From: Pantoea sp. A4
Lineage (GTDB): Bacteria; Pseudomonadota; Gammaproteobacteria; Enterobacterales; Enterobacteriaceae
DNA length: 64,000 bases
Assembly (NCBI RefSeq): GCF_000295955.2
Contig: NZ_ALXE01000020.1
Span: 1-64,000, forward strand
Reading direction: 5' to 3'
Shown here in pieces: positions 44,521 to 53,262 of this stretch. A model generated the notes under the pieces. That model was not told the origin of the DNA and searched no databases. It saw nothing but the letters and a program-made list of their open reading frames with translations. Position numbers and translations under genes: made by a program. Numbering within the stretch: the first letter of the stretch is position 1; every line of letters begins with the position of its first letter.

Positions 44521-44847
44521 ATGAAGATCATGCATTGCCCGTTAAACGGGCCACGGAATATCTCTGAATTCAGCTATGGCGGCGAGTTAAAAGCCATTCC
44601 CGATGCCAGTGCCTGTAGTGATGAAGCCTGGGCGGACTATGTGTTTTTCTCCGATAACAGTGCAGGCGTAGTGACCGAATGGTGGTATCACACCGCCTCA
44701 GGCTACTGGTTCCTTGCCGAACGGAACACGGTCACCGATGAAATTGTGCGTACCTTCGATGCCAGTGAACGCTTCCCCCATCCTGATTATCAGGACCCGG
44801 CGCTACCTGCGCGGGTGAATCTATTGCCAGAGGCGATCTCCCTATGA
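44521..44847 (+). CDS. mgdB: N-methylglutamate dehydrogenase subunit B (sarcosine oxidase delta-like)
   Basis: A 108-residue small subunit. It begins MKIMHCPLNGPRNISEFSYG and contains TEWWYHTASGYWFLAERNT. In classical sarcosine oxidase delta subunits these places hold a zinc site (CPxCG and a later His-Cys pair). Here the second Cys is Asn and the late Cys is missing, so zinc binding is probably lost. This fits a divergent NMG-type subunit. It is 11 bp behind mgdA and overlaps mgdC by 4 bp. Confidence 0.82.
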   Translation: MKIMHCPLNGPRNISEFSYGGELKAIPDASACSDEAWADYVFFSDNSAGVVTEWWYHTASGYWFLAERNTVTDEIVRTFDASERFPHPDYQDPALPARVNLLPEAISL

Positions 44848-47759
44848 GCAAGCAACCGCAACGCCTTGCAGCGCCGATGGGGCGCTATATCGATCGTCAA
44901 CAGCCGGTGAATTTCTCGTTTGAAGGGCAACAGCGGCAGGGATACGCCGGAGATTGCATCGCCAGTGCTCTGCTGGCTTACGGCCAGACAACGCTCTCAA
45001 GATCGTTTAAATATCACCGTCCGCGTGGTGTGCTGACCATGGCGGGGCAAGATGCCAACACGCTGGTGCAACTGCCAGATGCCCCGAATGTTCTGGCGGA
45101 TCAACAGCCGGTAGCTGAGGGGCTGCGCGTGATGGGGCAGAACTACAACGGCTCGCTGGCGCAAGATCGTGACAGCCGCATGGAGCTGTTTTCCCGCTTT
45201 ATGCCGGTGGGTTTCTACTATCGCGCGTTCTACAAGCCGATGGGGATGTGGAAACGCTGGGAACCGCTGATTCGGCGCAAAGCCGGTCTGGGCGTACTCA
45301 ATTTACAGGTAAAGCCCGGCTATCATGATAAGGCGTACCTGTTCTGTGATGTGATGATCGCAGGCAGTGGCCCGGCGGGCATGCAGGCGGCACTGACCGC
45401 CGCGGAAGGCGGGGCCCGAGTGGTGTTGGTGGAGCAGTCACCGCAGTTGGGTGGAGCTTTGAGCTGGGCGCGCTTTGCCGCAGATGCCCAACCGGCTGAA
45501 CGCGAATTACGCCGTTTGCACCAGGCGGTAAGCGAACATCCGGCCATTACCCTTTTGCTGAACGCCACCTGCAACGGCTGGTTCCAGGATAACTGGCTGC
45601 CTGTTATTCAGGGAACGCGAATGTTTAAAGTGCGCGCGCAGGCCTGTATTGTCGCGGCAGGCAGCTATGACCAACCGGTGGTCTTCCGCTATAACGACCT
45701 GCCCGGCGTGATGCTGACCAGCGCCGCGCAACGCCTGATGCAATGGTATGCCGTGAAACCCGGCCAGCGTGCGGTGATACTGACCGGCAATGATGATGGG
45801 TATCTGGCGGCGCTGGCACTGCATGAGCAGGGAGTGGAAGTGGCCGGTATTGTCGATATGCGTGCCCGCGCCACGGATCCCACTCTGGTGAAGCGATTGT
45901 CACAGCTGGGGATTGATATTCACACCCATGCCACGGTGTTTGAGGCTTTACCCGCTCGACAAACCGGCCATTTACATGCCGTGGAGGTGCGCAAAATCAG
46001 CGGACAAGGCACGGTGGTGGCGCAAGGCGAGAAGATCAACTGCGATCTCCTGTGTATGTCCGGGGGCTACATGCCAGCCTGGCAATTGCCGTGTCAGGCC
46101 GGTGCCAAACTGCACTATGCTGACGACAGCGCGCGTTTCACCCTTTCGAACCTGCCTCATGGTTTATATACCGCCGGTTCAATCAATGGCTGGCAGCAAC
46201 TGGAGGATGTCCTGCACGACGGCGCGTATGCCGCCGGAGAGGCGCTGGCGCAAATTGGTCGTTCTTCGGCTTCAGCCACGCCAGCCCCACAGGGCGAGCC
46301 AGTGGGCAACTATCCGTGGCCGCTGTTCCCTCATCCAAAGGGCAAAGAGTTTGTCGATTTTGATGAGGATTTGCAGGTTAAAGACATTATCAATGCCACC
46401 CGACACGGCTATCGCGATGTGCAGCTGGTGAAGCGTTTTTCCACCGTGGGCATGGGCCCTTCACAGGGACGCCACTCGGCATTGCCCACTGCCCGACTGG
46501 TCGCGCAGGCCACGCAGCGTAGCGTGAGCGAAACCGGCGTGACCACCGCGCGTCCGCCCTTCAGTGCCGAAACCCTGGCACACCTGGCGGGGCGCAGTTT
46601 CGATCCGTGGCGCGTGACCGCTTTGCATCAGCATCACCTTAAGTTACAGGCAGAAATGATGCCAGCAGGTAACTGGCTGCGTCCGGCGTGGTATCGCACT
46701 ACAACGGCGCAAAATCGTCGCGATGCGGTGCAGCAGGAGGCGCTCAATGTGCGTAATAACGTCGGGCTGATTGACGTTTCTACGCTGGGCGGGATTGAGT
46801 TACGCGGGCCGGATGCCGCTGAATTTCTCAATCGCATGTATACCCTGGCTTTCCATAAACAACCCGCCGGTAAAACCCGCTATGCCTTGATGACCAATGA
46901 GCAGGGGGTGGTGATTGACGATGGTGTGGCCTGTCGTCTGGCGCAGAATCACTTCTATGTCACCGCGACGACCAGCGGCGTGGCGCGGGTTTATCAGAAT
47001 ATGCAGCAGTGGAATACCCGCTGGCGCCTAAACGTCGATATCGCCAACGTCTCTTCCGCCTGGGCGGCGGTTAACCTTGCCGGACCGCGCTCCCGTGATG
47101 TACTCAAGCAGCTGTGCACCGATGTGGATCTCTCTTCCAGCGCGTTCCCCTATCTGGCGTATCGTGAAGGCCATGTGGCGGGGATCCCTGCGCGCCTGTT
47201 ACGTGTAGGCTTTGTCGGGGAGTTGGGGTACGAAATCCACGTGCCCGCGCGCTACGCCAGTGGCCTGTGGGAAGCGTTGATGTCAGCGGGTGCGGCGTTG
47301 AGTATTCGCCCGTTTGGTGTGGAAGCCCAGCGCTTGCTGCGACTGGAAAAAGGCCATGTGATTATTGGTCAGGATACGGATGGCATGAGCCATCCCGCAG
47401 AGATCGACATGGGTTGGGCAGTGAACCGGCAGAAAACCCCGTTTGTGGGTCTGCGCGCCATCGACATTCTTGGTGGTCAGGCAGCATTGCGCAAACTGGT
47501 GGCGTTTCAACTGCCTGCCGATGCGCCACAGCCTCTGGAGGGGCATCTGGTGTTATCTGGCGACACCATTACCGGCAACGTCACCTCCTGTGAATACTCA
47601 CCTACCTTAAAAGCGATTATTGGCATGGCGTATGCATCACTTGAACATAGCTCTCCAGGCAGTCAAATTACGCTGCGGGTTGAAGGTGGACGGGAGCTGG
47701 CGGCGCAGGTTGTGAAATTGCCATTTTATGACGCCGATAATTTACGACAGGAGTTATAA
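44844..47759 (+). CDS. mgdC: N-methylglutamate dehydrogenase subunit C (sarcosine oxidase alpha-like)
   Basis: A 971-residue large subunit. The N-terminal ferredoxin-like domain has GYAGDCIASALLAYGQ and FKYHRPRGVLT. The pyridine-nucleotide/FAD domain has VMIAGSGPAGMQAALTAAEGG-type glycines at about 170. The C-terminal aminomethyltransferase (GcvT-like) domain, from about 600, binds THF and has GLIDVSTLGGIELRGPDA, VGFVGELGYEIHVP and RLEKGHVIIGQDTDG. It would channel the oxidised methyl group to THF as methylene-THF. The domain order equals that of SoxA. Confidence 0.87.
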   Translation: MSKQPQRLAAPMGRYIDRQQPVNFSFEGQQRQGYAGDCIASALLAYGQTTLSRSFKYHRPRGVLTMAGQDANTLVQLPDAPNVLADQQPVAEGLRVMGQNYNGSLAQDRDSRMELFSRFMPVGFYYRAFYKPMGMWKRWEPLIRRKAGLGVLNLQVKPGYHDKAYLFCDVMIAGSGPAGMQAALTAAEGGARVVLVEQSPQLGGALSWARFAADAQPAERELRRLHQAVSEHPAITLLLNATCNGWFQDNWLPVIQGTRMFKVRAQACIVAAGSYDQPVVFRYNDLPGVMLTSAAQRLMQWYAVKPGQRAVILTGNDDGYLAALALHEQGVEVAGIVDMRARATDPTLVKRLSQLGIDIHTHATVFEALPARQTGHLHAVEVRKISGQGTVVAQGEKINCDLLCMSGGYMPAWQLPCQAGAKLHYADDSARFTLSNLPHGLYTAGSINGWQQLEDVLHDGAYAAGEALAQIGRSSASATPAPQGEPVGNYPWPLFPHPKGKEFVDFDEDLQVKDIINATRHGYRDVQLVKRFSTVGMGPSQGRHSALPTARLVAQATQRSVSETGVTTARPPFSAETLAHLAGRSFDPWRVTALHQHHLKLQAEMMPAGNWLRPAWYRTTTAQNRRDAVQQEALNVRNNVGLIDVSTLGGIELRGPDAAEFLNRMYTLAFHKQPAGKTRYALMTNEQGVVIDDGVACRLAQNHFYVTATTSGVARVYQNMQQWNTRWRLNVDIANVSSAWAAVNLAGPRSRDVLKQLCTDVDLSSSAFPYLAYREGHVAGIPARLLRVGFVGELGYEIHVPARYASGLWEALMSAGAALSIRPFGVEAQRLLRLEKGHVIIGQDTDGMSHPAEIDMGWAVNRQKTPFVGLRAIDILGGQAALRKLVAFQLPADAPQPLEGHLVLSGDTITGNVTSCEYSPTLKAIIGMAYASLEHSSPGSQITLRVEGGRELAAQVVKLPFYDADNLRQEL

Positions 47760-47762
47760 CCT

Positions 47763-48377
47763 ATGCAAAATCCAGGCTATAAGGTGACAACGTCACCACT
47801 GGCGCATCTCACCGCTGGCCTCAAACCGGTTTCAACCACCTCGGGCGTTGCGCTTCAGGATGCTTCATTACAGGCGCGGGTGGGTTTTCGCGGCCGTCAG
47901 GCTGCGGGTTGGCTGGAGCTGCACGGCTACCAGGTGCCGGTTCGGGCCAACCAAGCCACCTTGCAGAAAGATGGCTCGCTGGTAGTGCGCCTTTCGGCCA
48001 GTGAGTTTATGCTACTGGCGGATTCCGCCGCGTCTCAACAATCTGTGCAGCAACTGGAAGCAGGCTGGCAACTCAGTGACATCGCCTGCTATCTGCTACC
48101 GCGTCAGGATACCCATGCCTGGCTGCGGTTGCGCGGTCCGGACATCGCCGCGATGATGGCAAAACTGTGCGCCGTAGACCTGTCAGCAGCGGCATTTCCA
48201 GCAGGAGCCGTGGCACAAACCTCGGTAGCGCGGGCTAACAGCATCGTAGTTAATGCAACAAAACCGGGCGAGAGTGCTGAATTCTGGCTGTTAATTGACA
48301 GCAGTCTGGCGGCCTGGTTCTGGGAAGCCTGCGGTGATGCCATGACCGAATTTGCGGGGCAATATTTGCCACAGTGA
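47763..48377 (+). CDS. mgdD: N-methylglutamate dehydrogenase subunit D (sarcosine oxidase gamma-like)
   Basis: A 204-residue protein with the weakly conserved SoxG layout: LQARVGFRGRQAAGWLELHG near residue 35, LSASEFMLL in the middle, and HAWLRLRGPDIAAMMAKLCA, followed by SSLAAWFWEACGD. It is three bases behind mgdC and completes the four-subunit enzyme. Family assignment rests partly on position. Confidence 0.8.
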   Translation: MQNPGYKVTTSPLAHLTAGLKPVSTTSGVALQDASLQARVGFRGRQAAGWLELHGYQVPVRANQATLQKDGSLVVRLSASEFMLLADSAASQQSVQQLEAGWQLSDIACYLLPRQDTHAWLRLRGPDIAAMMAKLCAVDLSAAAFPAGAVAQTSVARANSIVVNATKPGESAEFWLLIDSSLAAWFWEACGDAMTEFAGQYLPQ

Positions 48378-48384
48378 CAACACA

Positions 48385-48415
48385 TGGCCGTGTTGCGCTC
48401 AGGCTGGCACGGCCA
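48385..48415 (+). other. hairpin between mgdD and the IclR gene
   Basis: TGGCCGTG pairs with CACGGCCA over a 15-base loop, without a U-run. It could be a partial terminator that sets a lower level for the two regulator genes. Confidence 0.4.
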
Positions 48416-48433
48416 CCAACATGACGAACCCTG

Positions 48434-49234
48434 ATGTCAGTCTCCTTAATCGAAAATGACTACACTGTACCTGCGTTGTTTCGCGGCTTAACCATTCTGG
48501 AAATGTTCAACAGCCGCGAACGCATTCTTACCGTGCAGGATTTCGCCGATCATCTTGGCGTATCGACTTCTGCTATCTACCGCATTGTGACCACCCTGAC
48601 CGAGATGAATTATCTGGAAAAGGTGGCGAAAAATACCTATCAGCTCGGGCCACAGGTCATCTCCAACGGATTCAGCTACCTTGCCAGCCGCGATATCGTG
48701 GATATTGCGATGCCGCACCTGAACGATCTGCGTAATACCGTTTCAATGTCCTGTCACCTGACAATTCGCGAAGGCTGCGATGCGGTCTACATTTACCGCT
48801 CTTTTGCCTCGCAGCGGCTGTCAGTCAATGTTCCACCTGGTACGCGAATTCCCTGCCACTGTAGTGCCGTAGGGCGCGTGTTGCTGACCGGCTTAACCGA
48901 AACGGAACTAGAACAGCTTTATCAGCATGTTCGACTGGATGGTTATGCCAGTGACGCACCGCGTACGTTACCTGAGCTGAAGCAGACAATTGCTGCCGAT
49001 TATCAACAGGGCTGGGTAGAACATCGCTCTGATTATGCGACGGCTATTGCTACTGCGCTGCGCGACCATCACAATCATGTTGTCGCGGCAATTAATGTGT
49101 CTGGCCCTGATGCGGTGATGATGGATGAGCGGCAAAAAGAGAGCGTGCGTGAAGCGTTACTCTCTACCGCACAGCGTATTTCGTTTGAATTGGGTAACTT
49201 ACGTAAGATGACGGAGAAAATCAGGATCCGATGA
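48434..49234 (+). CDS. IclR-family transcriptional regulator
   Basis: A 266-residue regulator. The N-terminal helix-turn-helix is in TVQDFADHLGVSTSAIYRIV. The C-terminal IclR domain has CHLTIREGCDAVYIYRS, RIPCHCSAVGRVLLTGL, GWVEHRSDYATAIATALRD and VVAAINVSGP. It is 56 bp behind mgdD and overlaps the next regulator by 4 bp, so it is probably part of the mgd transcription unit and controls it. Confidence 0.87.
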   Translation: MSVSLIENDYTVPALFRGLTILEMFNSRERILTVQDFADHLGVSTSAIYRIVTTLTEMNYLEKVAKNTYQLGPQVISNGFSYLASRDIVDIAMPHLNDLRNTVSMSCHLTIREGCDAVYIYRSFASQRLSVNVPPGTRIPCHCSAVGRVLLTGLTETELEQLYQHVRLDGYASDAPRTLPELKQTIAADYQQGWVEHRSDYATAIATALRDHHNHVVAAINVSGPDAVMMDERQKESVREALLSTAQRISFELGNLRKMTEKIRIR

Positions 49235-49851
49235 CCAAACCGACGAGCCTACACACGCTGGAGAGCAAACTCAGTCTTGAGCAGCACATTGCGCGTTCGC
49301 TGAAACAACGCCGTATCTCACAAGGCGTAAAAATTTCCGACGTTGCGCGTATCGCGGGCGTCAGTGTGGGCATGGTCAGTAAGGTAGAAAATGCTCAGGT
49401 CTCGACCAGCCTCGATATTCTCAGTCGATTGTGTGACGCGATTGGACTGCCGGTGTCTAAATTATTCAGTGATTACGATATCGCCAAGCGCGGTGCTCAA
49501 CTCATCAAAGCGGGTGAAGGGATGGAAGTGGTGCGCACCGGAACCAATGTGGGCCACTCGTATCACTTACTCAGTTATGCTCAGGGACCGGTGAAGTTGT
49601 ATGAGCCGTTCTTAGTCACCATGGATGATGCAGCCGAAGAGTTCCCGAATTTTTGTCACGCAGGCCACGAATTCCTTTATCTACTGGAGGGGGAATTGGT
49701 CTATCGACACGGCGAACGTTTGTATCCCATGTCCCCCGGTGACAGCCTTTCATTCGATGCGGGCGTTCCCCATGGCCCGGAGAAATTAATATCCGTTCCG
49801 ATTCGCCTACTCTCTGTCATCCATTACGATGACCAGGAAGAATCTCGCTAA
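49231..49851 (+). CDS. XRE-family regulator with cupin domain
   Basis: A 206-residue protein with an N-terminal Xre helix-turn-helix (KISDVARIAGVSVGMVSKVE at about residues 32-51) and a C-terminal cupin domain with GHEFLYLLEGELVYRHGERL and SLSFDAGVPHGPEKL, including His residues that may bind metal or ligand. PuuR-like regulators of amine metabolism have this architecture. The ATG overlaps the IclR stop. It is a good candidate for methylamine- or N-methylglutamate-responsive control of the cluster. Confidence 0.87.
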   Translation: MTKPTSLHTLESKLSLEQHIARSLKQRRISQGVKISDVARIAGVSVGMVSKVENAQVSTSLDILSRLCDAIGLPVSKLFSDYDIAKRGAQLIKAGEGMEVVRTGTNVGHSYHLLSYAQGPVKLYEPFLVTMDDAAEEFPNFCHAGHEFLYLLEGELVYRHGERLYPMSPGDSLSFDAGVPHGPEKLISVPIRLLSVIHYDDQEESR

Positions 49852-49953
49852 ATTGGTCTTGCCTCTTTATATTCCAATCACAACATTCATCCCTGAATCT
49901 TTATTTTTCTGGCAGATTAATTATTTCAATAATCATAAGTAAATATTATTCTG

Positions 49954-49972
49954 CGGCCTGTTTTACAGGCCG
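49954..49972 (-). terminator. hairpin spanning the DUF1330 stop codon
   Basis: CGGCCTG-tttta-CAGGCCG, a perfect 7-bp stem that includes the TAA of the minus-strand gene. It is followed on that strand by the AU-rich GCAGAATAATATTTA. Confidence 0.55.
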
Positions 49973-50247
49973 TCGACGATGGTGATCATGGCATCTGCCA
50001 CGTCTAATCGCGCTTGTTTAGCCCGTTGGTAGGCGGGAGAGTGATAGCAATCAAGGGCTGACTGGTAGTCATCAAACTCAATCAGTACATGTTTTACGAA
50101 CGCACTTCCCTCCAGTGAAGTGGCTTTTTCTCCACGGGCTAAAAAACGCGCGTTAAACTGTTTAAATGCCTCCGGGGCGAGCGACATATAATCCTGGTAA
50201 CGCACAGGGTCTTTTACCGTGACGTGTGCAATCCAATAAGCAGCCAT
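49963..50247 (-). CDS. DUF1330-family protein
   Basis: A 94-residue protein beginning MAAYWIAHVTVKDPVRYQDY, with ARFLARGEKATSLEG and VLIEFDDYQSALDCYHSPAYQ. These are the hallmarks of DUF1330, a dimeric alpha-beta barrel family of unknown function often found in catabolic operons. Its ATG directly abuts the stop of the GntR gene, so the two are cotranscribed. Confidence 0.85.
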   Translation of the reverse strand: MAAYWIAHVTVKDPVRYQDYMSLAPEAFKQFNARFLARGEKATSLEGSAFVKHVLIEFDDYQSALDCYHSPAYQRAKQARLDVADAMITIVDGL

Positions 50248-50928
50248 TTATTTCTCCTCACTTAATAATATTGTTTTAGCCAACATTGCGGCTTCGGTTA
50301 AATGCTGTTTTACCGCTTCTTTCGCTAATTCAGGATTACCATTTTCAATGGCAGAATAAATACGCGACATACGTTCAAAACCCGCCACCTGACGTTCATG
50401 GCTGCGCAACGTCAGTGCGCGCAGGCGGCTAATCCGGCTATTGAGACGCTGGACGATTTCCCAGGCGATGGTATGGCGGGAAATGCGGAAAATGGCTTCG
50501 TAAAAATCCTGTGAAGCTTCAACGCGTTCAATGTCATCTTGCTGCTGTGAGGCCCGGCCAATACGCTGTAGCTTCTTGTGCAGGGCCTGTTTCTCCTTGC
50601 TGGTGGCAAGGCGGGCACAGTCATAAGCCGCTTCCTGCTCAAGCAACAGACGGATATCGTAAATTTGCTCGGCGGTTTCCCATGTCAGCAGGGCGACCAT
50701 CGGCCCTTTCTTCGCCTGGTTCTCAATCAATCCTTCCGCTTCCAGGTAGCGAATCACTTCGCGCACCACGGTACGACTGACCCCTAATTCTTCGCTTAAC
50801 GTACGTTCAATCAGACGATCGCCCGCTTTAAAATAACCAGAAATGATCGCCTGGCGTACTTTATTCAGCGCCAGCTCGCGCAGTGTAATCGGTGCATTTT
50901 CTATTTTTAATGAAGGTTTGGTGACCAT
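50248..50928 (-). CDS. GntR-family regulator (FCD/FadR subfamily)
   Basis: A 226-residue protein with a winged helix-turn-helix (KAGDRLIERTLSEELGVSRT, then VVREVIRYLEAEGL) and an all-helical FCD effector domain with IYDIRLLLEQEAA and ENGNPELAKEAVKQHL. FCD regulators usually sense small organic acids. It is divergent from the monooxygenase operon, with a fitting palindromic operator between. Confidence 0.88.
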   Translation of the reverse strand: MVTKPSLKIENAPITLRELALNKVRQAIISGYFKAGDRLIERTLSEELGVSRTVVREVIRYLEAEGLIENQAKKGPMVALLTWETAEQIYDIRLLLEQEAAYDCARLATSKEKQALHKKLQRIGRASQQQDDIERVEASQDFYEAIFRISRHTIAWEIVQRLNSRISRLRALTLRSHERQVAGFERMSRIYSAIENGNPELAKEAVKQHLTEAAMLAKTILLSEEK

Positions 50929-51210
50929 CTTATTCTCTTTTTCCAGGCCGCAGAGCGGCAGAGTGAAATATTCAATCAGGTAGTATTAGCACTATCCCAT
51001 CCGAAAAGGCAACGTATTGCGCTGTCGTGACTGAGGCAGTAAAAAAGCTAAATTAGCGCTGGCTCACAAATCCTTGATGTCATCATTCGCGGGCAATGAT
51101 TTTCTTAACTCATTGATTATAGCTGGTTTAAGCCACATTGCGACTCGCGATAAAGACGGCTTTGTGTCGACCTCTGCTCTGCTAAAACCCCCTTATTTTT
51201 CAAGCCTTTC

Positions 51211-51268
51211 TGGTTCTATACCACATACAGCATACCGGATTATAAGAACACCATATGATGGTATACCA
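51211..51268. promoter_or_regulatory. candidate GntR operators before the monooxygenase operon
   Basis: TGGTATACCA (51259-51268) is a perfect palindrome fitting the TNGT-N-ACNA type bound by FCD-subfamily GntR proteins. TGGT-TCTAT-ACCA (51211-51223) is a second, looser copy, and CATACCA recurs near 51276. The 425-bp gap 50929-51353 holds no gene. Confidence 0.55.
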
Positions 51269-51353
51269 AGTTTTGACATACCATAAATTCCGATGTTATA
51301 TCCCAACACGCAGTCAGGATTAACAAATCATTCACACATCATGAGAGGCGCAC

Positions 51354-51956
51354 ATGCACCCGGATATTCGTAAAACGCTGGTTACTACTGAAACGCTGTA
51401 CGTTGATGGCGGTAAAGCCGCAACCCAACCCCTGATCATGATTGCTGCTGCGGCAGTGATTAAAAACCCGTGGGCAGGTGCTGGTTTTGTGGAAGATCTG
51501 GCACCTAAGATTCGTGAAGTTGCTCCGGTGTTGGGTGAATTACTGACCAGCTTGATCATTAAAGAGGCGGGGAGCGGTGAACGCGTGCAGGCGTTTGGTA
51601 AAAGTGCCGTCGTCGGGATGGACGGTGAGCTGGAACATGCTTCCGCACTGATTCACACCCTGCACTTTGGTAACCATTATCGCAGTGCCGTACAGGGGAA
51701 AAGCTATCTTGCGTTTAACAACACCCGTGGCCCAGCGAATGCACCGGTGCTGATCCCAATGATGGGCAAAAACGACGAAGGGAGTCGTGAACATTACCTC
51801 ACCATGCAATTTAGCATCAGCGATGCCCCTGCCAGCGACGAAATCCTGGTGGCTCTGGGCGCGGCTCTGGGTGGACGCCCACATCACCGTATCGGCAACC
51901 GTTATCTTGATCTGAAAGAGTTGGGCCATGATGCGAAAAATCCAGCAGCTGTCTGA
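51354..51956 (+). CDS. DUF1185 (amino acid synthesis family) protein
   Basis: A 200-residue protein with HPDIRKTLVTTETLYVDGGK, AAAAVIKNPWAGAGFVEDL, GKSAVVGMDGELEHASALIH, FNNTRGPANAPVLIPMMGKN and the C-terminal GGRPHHRIGNRYLDLK. It matches the family annotated as amino acid synthesis proteins (DUF1185), whose enzymatic role is not settled. It is the first gene of the five-gene operon. Its position with a hydrolase and monooxygenase suggests a hydrolytic or isomerising step on an N-containing intermediate; that is inference. Confidence 0.82.
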   Translation: MHPDIRKTLVTTETLYVDGGKAATQPLIMIAAAAVIKNPWAGAGFVEDLAPKIREVAPVLGELLTSLIIKEAGSGERVQAFGKSAVVGMDGELEHASALIHTLHFGNHYRSAVQGKSYLAFNNTRGPANAPVLIPMMGKNDEGSREHYLTMQFSISDAPASDEILVALGAALGGRPHHRIGNRYLDLKELGHDAKNPAAV

Positions 51957-52755
51957 ATTTAATCTGCGCGTCAGTTATCGGGAAGCCGGGCAGGGAGTGC
52001 CGTTGGTACTGGTGCATGGCGTAGGCATGAATGCCGATGCCTGGCAGCCGCAAATTGAGGTGCTAAGCCGCAATTTTCGTGTGATTGCGGTGGATATGCC
52101 AGGGCATGGCGAAAGTGAAGGATTCACGCATTCGGCAACTTTAAGCGACTACGTACACTGGCTGGCGGCGTTTCTGCGCACCCAGCCGGAGAGGCAGTTT
52201 GCCGTGGCGGGCCACTCTATGGGGGCATTGATTACCGCAGGGATTGCCATTGAGCACCCTGACCTTATCGCTCAAGCGATTGTCATGAGCGGGGTATTCA
52301 AACGCAATGATGCAGCCCGCACCGCCGTATTACAGCGTGCGCAGGCATTAGCCAGTGGAGAGGCACAGCTCGATTCACCGCTGGGTCGCTGGTTTGATGA
52401 TGTGCCGGAGCAGCAGCAGTTACGTCAGCAGGTGGGTGAGTGGCTGACACAGGTAAACACCCAAGGCTATGCACGGGCTTACCAGGCGTTTGCGGAAGGC
52501 GATCGCTGTTATGCCGACCGTTGGAGTGAAATCCGCTGCCCGGTGCTGGTGATGACCGGTGAGCTGGATGCCAACTCCAGCCCGCAGATGGCCAGCCAAA
52601 TGGCGCAGGCGGCACCGCAGGGCCAGTTAGTCGTAATAGGTAACGCAAAACACATGTTAAATCTGACAGACGCAGAACGGGTTAATGAAGAGTTCCTGCT
52701 GTTTCTCAAACCGGTACATGCCGCTGTCAGTGACCAACAACCCGTTGAGGAGTAA
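51928..52755 (+). CDS. alpha/beta hydrolase
   Basis: A 275-residue hydrolase of the RutD/MhpC type. The oxyanion segment is VLVHGVGMNADAW, VDMPGHGESEG follows, the nucleophile Ser is in VAGHSMGALI, the acid is in VMTGELDANSSP, and the catalytic His is in IGNAKHMLN. It starts at ATG 51928 or 51931, overlapping the DUF1185 gene by up to 29 bp. A C-N or ester bond produced by the monooxygenase is the likely target. Confidence 0.85.
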   Translation: MMRKIQQLSEFNLRVSYREAGQGVPLVLVHGVGMNADAWQPQIEVLSRNFRVIAVDMPGHGESEGFTHSATLSDYVHWLAAFLRTQPERQFAVAGHSMGALITAGIAIEHPDLIAQAIVMSGVFKRNDAARTAVLQRAQALASGEAQLDSPLGRWFDDVPEQQQLRQQVGEWLTQVNTQGYARAYQAFAEGDRCYADRWSEIRCPVLVMTGELDANSSPQMASQMAQAAPQGQLVVIGNAKHMLNLTDAERVNEEFLLFLKPVHAAVSDQQPVEE

Positions 52756-52758
52756 CCG

Positions 52759-53262
52759 ATGGACGCAGAAAAACGTAAAGCACTACGTAACGCTTTTGGT
52801 ACTTTCATGACCGGCGTAACGGTAGTCACTACACTGGATAGCGCAGGTATCCCGCAAGGGTTCACTGCAAACTCTTTCTCTTCTGTATCGCTCGACCCGG
52901 CGTTGTTGCTGGTTAGCATTGATAAGCGTTCTGCTAATTTTGCCACCTTTACCGAGAGTCGCCATTTTGCCATTAACGTATTAAGCGCAGGACAGCAGGA
53001 AACGTCGAATATTTTTGCGCAAAAAATACCTGACCGTTTCTCTCTGGTGGATTGGGTAGAAGCGGACTCTGGCGTGCCGTTGTTGGCGGGAAGTTCAGCC
53101 TGGTTCGAATGTGAGTTATGGCAGGTTGTTGACGCGGGCGATCATGCGATTCTGATCGGCAAAGTGGTTGAGTTTGAATCTCAAGGCAGCGCGGGTCTGG
53201 GCTACTATCGCGGCGCATACTTCACGGCACACCATCATATGGCTCAGGGAGTAACGGCATGA
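52759..53262 (+). CDS. flavin reductase (RutF/HpaC-like)
   Basis: A 167-residue flavin reductase domain protein: RNAFGTFMTGVTVVTT, GFTANSFSSVSLDPALLLVS, FAINVLSAGQQE and GLGYYRGAYFTAHH. It supplies reduced flavin to a two-component monooxygenase, which is the next gene, overlapping by 4 bp. It lies three bases behind the hydrolase gene. Confidence 0.9.
   Translation: MDAEKRKALRNAFGTFMTGVTVVTTLDSAGIPQGFTANSFSSVSLDPALLLVSIDKRSANFATFTESRHFAINVLSAGQQETSNIFAQKIPDRFSLVDWVEADSGVPLLAGSSAWFECELWQVVDAGDHAILIGKVVEFESQGSAGLGYYRGAYFTAHHHMAQGVTA

Noticed and set aside
43268..48377. Calling the four subunits a sarcosine oxidase (soxBDAG)
   Set aside because: The family is the same, but the linkage to gmaS, mgsABC and amtB, and the loss of zinc cysteines in the small subunit, favour N-methylglutamate dehydrogenase. 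No glycine-betaine or sarcosine genes are nearby.
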